A DNA stretch of 64,000 nt. Origin: Fidelibacterota bacterium (GTDB taxonomy: Bacteria; Fidelibacterota; UBA8477; JABMPR01). The translations under genes and the position numbers were made by a program. Positions 57,706 through 64,000 of this stretch are shown here, piece by piece. Positions within the stretch are counted from its first letter, which is position 1. Each line of letters starts with the position of its first letter. A model generated the notes under the pieces. The model worked only from the letters and a program-made list of their open reading frames with translations. It was not told the origin of the DNA and did not search any database. The stretch covers positions 1 through 64,000 of the forward strand of contig JAERTG010000023.1 of the NCBI GenBank assembly GCA_016845065.1, given 5' to 3'.

Positions 57706-57740
57706 AAAAAAAAGAGGCTGAATTTTCAGCCTCTTTTTTT
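57706..57740. terminator. Bidirectional terminator after tRNA-Gly
   Basis: Stem AGAGGCTGA (57713-57721) with TCAGCCTCT (57726-57734) around ATTT, flanked by A and T runs. It serves the tRNA (plus) and the selenoprotein gene (minus). Confidence 0.92.
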
Positions 57741-57759
57741 ATACATTTTTTTTATCTAG

Positions 57760-58911
57760 TTAATGCCCCTTGTGATTGTCCTTTTCAGCCTTCTTGGTCT
57801 CATCAGGCATATAATCCTTAACAATCATGGCAATTTCAGGTGTATCCTCAATTTTATCATTTAATGGGATCGGTTCCAAGAAGTAGCTGTTTTTTAACTT
57901 CTTGATTAAATCCACGTTGGTCTTGCGTTCATCCCGAAGACGTGCGATAAGTTTTAACCTATTTTCATCTTCAGCAAAATGCTCTTCCAGAGTCATCCCC
58001 TCTTCCAGGCCTCTGGACATTGCTTTTAGACGATTATCCGCAAACTTGATACGCGTGTATTGAGAACTCACATTTTTCATTTGACTGACAGGATCAACAT
58101 TCCTTATCCTCAACACACCTGCATACTTCCCCTGTTTACCAATTCGGATAATGGTGGTACCGTCCTTCTGTTTTGGATTTCTTTGTAATGATCCTGTCTT
58201 GGATCTAATTACAAAATTAATGCCCTTTACCTCTGCGACAACAGACCGTTCTAATTTGTCATCCCCGTTGGTCATGAGAAAAATCAGATCCACCTTATCT
58301 TTTATTTCATCAATTGCATTTTGAGCAGCCTCAATGGGGTCTGAAAAAGCAAATTCCTTTACTCTGGGATCTCCCTTGGTGATACCAATGAAACCCAGGG
58401 TCTGGTCATGGGTCTCGACAATGGTATATGGTTCAAAAAGAAATTTATTTGTATTGGCATCTTTGGTGTTCGCTGAAATGATGGGGAAATTGGCTAGATC
58501 GTTCATCTCGAGAATGAAGTCTAGGCCTCCGGCCAGATCATTTGTCCCCACATTCATAACCTGACATTCCATGATGTTGTAGGATGCAATGATGGCCCTG
58601 GCTGTTTCTTTCAAATGATCACGTTGCGCTTCAGCAACATAAGGATGCTTGAATAATGCATCTCCTGCGTCCACAAGATAGACTGCCTCTGTTTCAGCAA
58701 GTCCTTTCATAATTGTATGCTTCCTGGCGAGACCGCCAAGTGGATTAGAGCGTCAGCCGCAGGGTCCTACTTCCCCATCATTACTGGCTGCAACCATAAG
58801 CGTGAATTCATTTGCATTATATGAAGGATTGGTAGACTCACTTTTACATCCCACTGCCACGAGGGTAATGAGCATGAGCATCAATCCTGATTGTTTGAGA
58901 AGTAGCTTCAT
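57760..58911 (-). CDS. Predicted selenoprotein: metallophosphatase/5'-nucleotidase-like lipoprotein with in-frame TGA
   Basis: 383 residues if the TGA at 58753-58755 is read as selenocysteine (residue 53). The ATG at 58911 has AGGA seven bases upstream, 13 bases after pepP. Residues 1-22 are a lipoprotein signal (LVAVGC). Then follow ASNDGEVGPCG-U-RSNPLGGLARKH, VDAGDALF and NVGTNDLAGGLDF, the pattern of UshA-like metallophosphatase lipoproteins whose relatives carry Cys-Gly-Cys before a GGL(A/S)RR motif. So Sec replaces the second Cys. An ATG at 58710 exists, but starting there removes the signal and the conserved N-terminal motif. A SECIS hairpin follows the TGA. The alternative is a nonsense mutation. 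Redox-linked phosphoesterase activity is inference. Confidence 0.85.
58723..58755 (-). promoter_or_regulatory. Bacterial SECIS element with its UGA codon
   Basis: After UGA (58755-58753), 12 bases are followed by the stem CUUGGCG (58740-58734), loop GUCU (58733-58730) and stem CGCCAGG (58729-58723): seven pairs including one G-U. The loop begins 19 bases after UGA. The sequence GGUCU at the apex is the same as in the E. coli fdhF SECIS bound by SelB, and the hairpin lies inside the coding frame, as bacterial SECIS elements do. Confidence 0.85.
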
Positions 58912-58924
58912 TGTTTATCCTGTT

Positions 58925-60232
58925 TCAACCTTTATTCATAAGTGCTTCAATTTCAGATATCTCTTTAGGAACAGCTGCTGTGAGGTTTTTGTTCCCGGAC
59001 TCAGTAATAAGAATATCATCTTCAATTCGTATACCAATACCCTTGAACTTCTCAGGTGCCTTGGATTTTGAATTGACATAAATACCAGGTTCTACTGTAA
59101 ATACCATGCCTGGTTTAAGCTCGATGGATTCTCCATCAGCCATGTAATTTCCCATATCATGGACATCCAAACCCAGCCAATGGCCGGTGTTGTGCATGAA
59201 ATAGTCTTCATAACTTTTATTTTCGATAACCTCATCAGGGGTACCATCCAATAAACCGATTTCAATCATTCCCTCCACCAGAAGTCTCAAATCAATATTA
59301 TGAAGTTCCTTAAAGGTGACACCAGGTTTAGAGGCTTCAATTACTGCCTTCTGGGCTTTAAGAACTACTCCATATATGGCCTTTTGGGCTTCAGAGAAAT
59401 TCCCATTCGCAGGGAAGGATCTGGTGATATCTGCAGCATACATGTCATATTCGGCAGCAGCATCAATGAGAATCATATCACCATCAACTATCTGATCACG
59501 ATTTTTTATGTAATGCAAGACTGTAGCGTTGTCGCCAGCTCCAACAATGGAGGTGTAGGCAGGTCCCGCACTTCCTTCGTGAACAAAATGGCTTTCCAAC
59601 ACAGCTTGTAGTTGATACTCAAACATTCCGGGAGAACAGGCCTTCATGGCTTTCGAATGGGCATCGGCAGAGATATCGGCAGCCTTTTGTAGAAGCCCTA
59701 TTTCGTGTTCATCCTTAATCAGTCTCATACCATGGGTGAGCGTACCAACGGATTCAAGTCCTACTGGACCTCCGCCTCTCCTCTGTACATCTTTGCGAAC
59801 CTGACCCACATAATCCAACATCTTGTACTGGTGTTCTTTATCGTGATTCAAGTTGGTGTAAACTTTGGACGAGGACTTCATCGCAGCCAGTGTAGCCGTT
59901 TCGAATTCTGCGATATCAAGAGCTTGATCGGATTTATATTTTTTTACCGTTTCATCAAAACTGAGTCTCCAGCCTGTCCACACCTCTTTTTTAGGATCCT
60001 GTGGAAGTACAAACAATGTGAATGGATTTTCCTTGTTATTTGGATCTATGATGCAAGCTGCGCCAGGTTCCGTATACCCCGTGAGATAAAAGAAGTCCGA
60101 ATCCTGTCTGTATGGGTATTCAGTATCATTGGTACGTATTTGTTCAGGTGCCCCTTTCAGGATCGCAACACCCTTACCCATAAGTTTTATTAAGTTTTGT
60201 CTGCGTTTATTGTAAATGTCACTCTTAAACAT
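58925..60232 (-). CDS. pepP: Xaa-Pro aminopeptidase (M24B)
   Basis: 435 residues. The N-terminal aminopeptidase-P domain (YRQDSDFFYLTGYTEPGAA) precedes the pita-bread catalytic domain. The metal ligands are visible: two Asp in LIDAAAEYDMYAADITRSF, His in HNTGHWLGLDVHD, Glu in VFTVEPGIY and Glu in GIRIEDDILIT. It removes N-terminal residues before proline. It is transcribed together with the selenoprotein gene, which starts 13 bases later. Nothing unusual in the sequence. Confidence 0.95.
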   Translation of the reverse strand: MFKSDIYNKRRQNLIKLMGKGVAILKGAPEQIRTNDTEYPYRQDSDFFYLTGYTEPGAACIIDPNNKENPFTLFVLPQDPKKEVWTGWRLSFDETVKKYKSDQALDIAEFETATLAAMKSSSKVYTNLNHDKEHQYKMLDYVGQVRKDVQRRGGGPVGLESVGTLTHGMRLIKDEHEIGLLQKAADISADAHSKAMKACSPGMFEYQLQAVLESHFVHEGSAGPAYTSIVGAGDNATVLHYIKNRDQIVDGDMILIDAAAEYDMYAADITRSFPANGNFSEAQKAIYGVVLKAQKAVIEASKPGVTFKELHNIDLRLLVEGMIEIGLLDGTPDEVIENKSYEDYFMHNTGHWLGLDVHDMGNYMADGESIELKPGMVFTVEPGIYVNSKSKAPEKFKGIGIRIEDDILITESGNKNLTAAVPKEISEIEALMNKG

Positions 60233-60430
60233 ATGGCTTCAATGCTCCTTTTATAAGACCATGAAAATAAATTGAGGGACCTCTCAGGACAAGGTACAAC
60301 TTTGTCGATTCCTTATCCTCTCCCAAGGTAGTTTCCGGGCATATGGTCAATCTATTCCAATTGGTTTAACCCATGCTGCTCTTTAGATTGATTAGTGATG
60401 AACACACGAATCGAAGGAAATTGCATATAA

Positions 60431-62350
60431 ATGAGTACCCACTTCACCGAGTCACTTGAAACCCTAACCTCCTATCAGCGCTATAAAAGTCGCGTGGTAC
60501 ACATTGGCGACGTACCCCTGGGTGGCGATTATCCCATTCGAGTGCAATCCATGACAAATACTGATACCATGGATACTCTGGCCACTGTTGAGCAGACCAT
60601 CCGTCTGGTGGATGCAGGTTGTGATTATGTGCGAATTACTGCTCCCAGTGTCAAGGAAGCCCAAAACCTGGCTGTGATAAAAGCAGAATTGAGAAAGCGG
60701 GGATATACTGTTCCTCTTATTGCCGATATACATTTTGTTCCCAGAGCAGCTGAGGAAGCTGCCAAACTGGTTGAAAAAGTGCGTGTTAATCCAGGAAATT
60801 ATGTGGATCGGAAAAAATTTCAGGAGTTGGAGTATAATCAAAGTGAGTATCAGGCTGAACTTGATCGCATAGAGGAGAGATTTAACCCTCTTGTTAAATT
60901 GTGTCGGGATGAGGGAACGGCCATGCGCATTGGCTCTAACCATGGGTCATTGTCAGATAGAATTCTGAGCCACTATGGTGACACGCCGCAGGGTATGGTT
61001 GAGTCAGCGATGGAATTCGTACGAATTTGTGCTTCAAACAGTTTCCACGATCTTGTCATTTCTATGAAAGCCAGCAATACCCGTATTATGATTCAGGCAT
61101 ATCGGCTGTTGGTGCACCAGATGAATAAGGAGGGCTATAATTACCCCCTTCATCTCGGTGTGACAGAGGCAGGTGATGGGGATGATGCCCGTATCAAATC
61201 ATCCCTTGGAATCGGGTCTCTCCTACGTGATGGACTAGGTGATACTATCAGGGTTTCGTTGACGGAAGCCCCTGAAGCGGAAGTCCCAGTAGCACTTTCA
61301 ATTATAAAATCCATTGAGACACTTCCCCAACATGCGTCAATTGAACCTTTATCCAATTTGCCTATCAATTTGTTTGAGTACCAACGTAGGAACACCCAGG
61401 CAACTGCATCCATTGGTGGGGATCATGTTCCAGTGGTAATAGCTGATCTATCTGATATGAAAGATGTCACCGATAATCAATTGATCTCAGCAGGATACAA
61501 TTTTGATCTCATGACTAACACATGGAGAAGCGGTGATCAAGGCGCTGATATTCTCTATTTTGGCGAGAATAATCCAGATATTCAACTTTCAGGTAATCCA
61601 TTAACACTCTATGATTCAGAGACTTGGGGTGGTTTGGATACTTGGGATAACAGTTTTCCTTTATTCACGTTGAAATCATATTCAGCGTCACCGATGAAAC
61701 ATGATGTCGCTAATTTCATACAGATTTCTAATGATACTCCTATACCTGAACTCCCTAAGGAATCAAACATTGTCTGGCTGCTTAGTTCTTCCAATGAGCA
61801 TCAGATTGCTGATCTGAGGCAATTTATTCTTGAGTTAATCAACCATGGTATTCAACAACCAGTTATCCTGCAAAATCGAATCAATGATGAAGACCGAGAT
61901 GGATTTGTACTTTCTGCAGCTGCTGAAATCGGGTCTTTATTGAATGACGGACTTGCAGATGGTGTTTGGTTGCGATCCAATTTGCTTGTGACCAAAGATT
62001 TGAATGAAATAGCCTTTGGCATCCTTCAGGCTAGCCGCAGTCGGATGACCAAGACGGAGTATATCGCATGTCCCTCCTGCGGCAGAACGCTTTTCGACCT
62101 GGAAGATGTAACAGCTCAAATCCGGGACAGGACCAGTCATTTGAAAGGTGTCAAGATTGGAATTATGGGTTGTATAGTTAATGGCCCAGGTGAAATGGCA
62201 GATGCAGATTTTGGCTATGTCGGGACGGGTCCGGGTAAAGTATCATTGTATCGCGGACAGATGGTGGTTCAACCACACGTTCCCCAGATTGAGGCCGTTG
62301 ATGCTCTGATAGATTTGATTAAAAGTGAAGGCTTTTGGGTTGATCCATAA
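60431..62350 (+). CDS. ispG: 4-hydroxy-3-methylbut-2-enyl-diphosphate synthase (long type)
   Basis: 639 residues. Penultimate-stage enzyme of the MEP isoprenoid pathway. The N-terminal TIM barrel has VQSMTNTDTMDTLATVEQ and PLIADIHFVPRAA. The C-terminal 4Fe-4S domain has Cys at about 547 and 550 (CPSCGRT) and 581 (GIMGCIVNGPGEMADADFGYVG). About 250 residues are inserted between the two, the A* domain of the long IspG type known from plants, Chlamydia and Bacteroidota; the short E. coli type lacks it. An AAGGAA site precedes the ATG. Confidence 0.95.
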   Translation: MSTHFTESLETLTSYQRYKSRVVHIGDVPLGGDYPIRVQSMTNTDTMDTLATVEQTIRLVDAGCDYVRITAPSVKEAQNLAVIKAELRKRGYTVPLIADIHFVPRAAEEAAKLVEKVRVNPGNYVDRKKFQELEYNQSEYQAELDRIEERFNPLVKLCRDEGTAMRIGSNHGSLSDRILSHYGDTPQGMVESAMEFVRICASNSFHDLVISMKASNTRIMIQAYRLLVHQMNKEGYNYPLHLGVTEAGDGDDARIKSSLGIGSLLRDGLGDTIRVSLTEAPEAEVPVALSIIKSIETLPQHASIEPLSNLPINLFEYQRRNTQATASIGGDHVPVVIADLSDMKDVTDNQLISAGYNFDLMTNTWRSGDQGADILYFGENNPDIQLSGNPLTLYDSETWGGLDTWDNSFPLFTLKSYSASPMKHDVANFIQISNDTPIPELPKESNIVWLLSSSNEHQIADLRQFILELINHGIQQPVILQNRINDEDRDGFVLSAAAEIGSLLNDGLADGVWLRSNLLVTKDLNEIAFGILQASRSRMTKTEYIACPSCGRTLFDLEDVTAQIRDRTSHLKGVKIGIMGCIVNGPGEMADADFGYVGTGPGKVSLYRGQMVVQPHVPQIEAVDALIDLIKSEGFWVDP

Positions 62351-62484
62351 AAATTGAGCTTTCAGTCAGTATTGAATGCATTTTCACTGAATAAGTTGTC
62401 AATTTTCACGATTATTTTTTTGTATACTGTATTTAAATCTTAGCTTAGATTTAGGCTATTATTAATAAACCACTAGGAAATTCT

Positions 62485-63348
62485 ATGAGGAACACTCTTT
62501 TTTGCGTCGCAGTTTTCACATTATCTCTGTTCCAGCCCTCATTTGCTCAAGAAGCCCGAAACCTTGACACTGCTGAAGAGCATGTAGCATTTGCCCAAAG
62601 TATTTACTGGTCTGCTCTCACTCCCTCTGAAAAGCAGACCTTTCTATTCGCATATATTTCCAGTGCCTATGAAATGCGTAAGCTTGTAAATTCCACTATT
62701 GCAACCTCTCCTCGTAATACACACCAGTTTAATGAGGAAATTGATAATTTATTTGTAATCTGGCAAAACCTTTTGGTTATGGAAGACAATGGCGATGCGG
62801 CCATGGATGAATTCATCGGTTGGATTGATCTCTATTTCGAAATTGATGCAAACAAGTCCACGGCCTTTATCAATGCCATAAAATACGCACACCAGAAGAT
62901 TAAATCTGAAGATAAATCCGTCCTGGAATTATTCTGGGGAAAAACAACTGCTCCTGACTCCCGATTACCCAAGGATGAGGTTCTTGAACAAAAGGCGATC
63001 GAACGAAAAATTGCCGCTTCTGAGGCCAGGAAAAGCGTGGACTCAGCAGCCGAAATCGATCCACCCATGGCATACAAACCCCTGGGAGCAACACCTACCA
63101 CGGCCTTCGTACTGACTGAGGAAGAGCTGAGAATTGTTGCACTCGCAGTGGAGACCGAATGCCTGAATAAGAATCAACCTGACGCTTTGCAGGACCCTGT
63201 CAGGCTCGAATCTCTCGCCCGTAGGCATGGCTTTGAAAGCATGTCTGCCTTTAACTTCAAGTTTTCACATGCTCAATCAAATGAAGAGAGATGGAAATAC
63301 ATGAATAAACTTATCATTGAGCAGGCCTTCGATCAGAATTGTATGTAA
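62485..63348 (+). CDS. Exported hypothetical protein
   Basis: 287 residues with a signal peptide (1-21, ending PSFAQ). The mature part is mostly helical with Leu/Phe-rich heptads, a Lys/Glu/Ala-rich stretch at about 155-190 and a C-terminal helical region with a single Cys at each of two places (ETEC, QNCM). I recognise no family. A weak site, AGGAAATTCT, precedes the ATG. It stands alone between ispG and comM. Confidence 0.75.
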   Translation: MRNTLFCVAVFTLSLFQPSFAQEARNLDTAEEHVAFAQSIYWSALTPSEKQTFLFAYISSAYEMRKLVNSTIATSPRNTHQFNEEIDNLFVIWQNLLVMEDNGDAAMDEFIGWIDLYFEIDANKSTAFINAIKYAHQKIKSEDKSVLELFWGKTTAPDSRLPKDEVLEQKAIERKIAASEARKSVDSAAEIDPPMAYKPLGATPTTAFVLTEEELRIVALAVETECLNKNQPDALQDPVRLESLARRHGFESMSAFNFKFSHAQSNEERWKYMNKLIIEQAFDQNCM

Positions 63349-63485
63349 GCTCATGTTCCATATCTTGATTTAAAGAAAATGTCCAGCTAACCAGGTACAT
63401 TCTCACCCGTTTCACCTCATATCCTTAAACACATAAAAGGTCCTCGGATCTTTCAATTCTCTCATTCTTCAAAAAGGAGTATGCT

Positions 63486-64000
63486 ATGCTGGCACGCGTT
63501 TTAAGCAGTTCACTAATTGGAATAGACCCATATCTGGTCGAAGTGGAGGTTAATGTTGAGGGCCACGCCTTCCGCTACTCAACTGTCGGACTGCCAGAAT
63601 TGGCGGTAAGAGAAAGTAAAGACAGGGTGATATCTGCCATTAAGAATAGTGGGTTCAGATTCCCACCCAAGGCATATACAATAAATCTTGCACCTGCTGA
63701 TATTAAAAAAGAGGGATCAGCCTTTGACCTCCCCATTGCCATTGGCATTCTCGCTGCCTTGGGGATAGTTATTCATGAAGATCTCGAGGATTATGTACTC
63801 ATGGGTGAATTGTCCCTGGATGGGACTCTACGGGGCGTAAAAGGGGCTCTACCCTCAGCAGTAGGGGTACATGAGCATGAGATGAAGGGACTCATCCTAC
63901 CTGCTCAGAATGCCCGTGAGGCTGCTGTAACTGGGAACATCGATGTCATACCGGTTAACACCCTGTTAGAGGCCATCCGCTTTCTCAATGGTGAACAATT
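63486..64000 (+). CDS. comM: YifB/ComM-family magnesium chelatase-like AAA ATPase, 5' part (runs off the right edge)
   Basis: The first 171 codons are visible and open to the window end. The ATG has AAAAAGGAG upstream. ARVLSSSLIGIDPYLVEVEV, the VGLPELAVRESKDRVISAIKNSGFRFP segment and INLAPADIKKEGSAFDLPIAIG are diagnostic of the N-terminal ChlI-associated domain of ComM. ComM is a branch-migration helicase that extends integration tracts during natural transformation. With comEA-like at 21280 it hints at natural competence. The AAA core is outside the window. Confidence 0.93.
   Translation, partial: MLARVLSSSLIGIDPYLVEVEVNVEGHAFRYSTVGLPELAVRESKDRVISAIKNSGFRFPPKAYTINLAPADIKKEGSAFDLPIAIGILAALGIVIHEDLEDYVLMGELSLDGTLRGVKGALPSAVGVHEHEMKGLILPAQNAREAAVTGNIDVIPVNTLLEAIRFLNGEQ

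Noticed and set aside
57520..57759. Plus-strand open frame spanning tRNA-Gly
   Set aside because: It only reads through the tRNA and its terminator; no ribosome-binding site or coding pattern.
58710..58755. Pseudogene or annotation start at the internal ATG (58710) of the metallophosphatase-like gene
   Set aside because: The upstream frame keeps a ribosome-binding site, lipoprotein signal and family motif, and a SECIS-type hairpin sits at the right distance, so recoding explains the data better than a nonsense mutation.

Overview
The window reads as a piece of a Gram-negative chromosome from the Bacteroidota/Fibrobacterota-like side of the tree, most plausibly Candidatus Marinimicrobia (Neomarinimicrobiota, SAR406). 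This is inferred from gene content only: a PorV-like outer-membrane protein, a type IX secretion (T9SS) style C-terminal tail, a GWxTD-domain protein, a stand-alone starch-synthase N-domain, the long IspG type, and many lipoproteins and outer-membrane proteins of the kind common in that superphylum. The coding is dense. Neighbouring genes usually overlap by 1-4 bases (ATGA, TAATG), and TTG and GTG starts are frequent.

Layout. 1-2700: the left edge cuts an exported beta-propeller-like protein, followed by an integron-type tyrosine recombinase (IntI) with no recognisable cassette array and a divergent small membrane-anchored protein. 2700-7850: a phosphodiester-glycosidase-type lipoprotein, an EamA exporter, and a malic enzyme divergent from an OFA-type MFS transporter. 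7900-15500: MtaB tRNA methylthiotransferase, a small membrane protein coupled to a sodium:solute symporter, an exported endonuclease/phosphatase-fold protein, and the glycogen genes glgA and glgC. 15568-37400 is one long minus-strand series. In transcription order it is porV-like, an inactive-looking M6 protease homologue with a T9SS tail, a HExxH peptidase/TolB-propeller/barrel protein, DUF5683-like, bamD-like, nadD, a Na/Ca antiporter, a methyltransferase, ftsE, ftsX, hrcA, grpE, dnaJ, comEA-like, three envelope proteins that look like a PilM/PilN-PilO-type inner-membrane set, rsmD, coaD and fmdB-like.

37575-44402 (minus): lipoprotein, OMP, TPR lipoprotein, rpiB, glyA, nrdR, an MlaF-like ATPase and a Trm112-like protein, ending at a hairpin terminator. 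44483-56433 (minus): pcm, a twin-PspC protein, a propeller protein, a GWxTD lipoprotein, the elongasome genes mreB-mreC-mreD-mrdA-rodA, a CpoB-like protein and a glycogen-synthase N-domain protein. 56579-64000: a small XRE regulator, a TonB-C protein, tRNA-Gly(GCC), a metallophosphatase-like lipoprotein, pepP, ispG, an exported hypothetical protein, and the start of comM.

The most important observation is at 57760-58911. The metallophosphatase-like lipoprotein gene runs through an in-frame TGA (58753-58755) in a Cys-Gly-TGA motif. It is followed after 19 bases by a 7-bp hairpin with a GUCU loop, the hallmark of a bacterial SECIS element. Upstream of the TGA the same frame encodes a ribosome-binding site, ATG, lipoprotein signal and the conserved N-terminus. 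I therefore read it as a selenoprotein gene of 383 residues that ordinary ORF calling splits and truncates.
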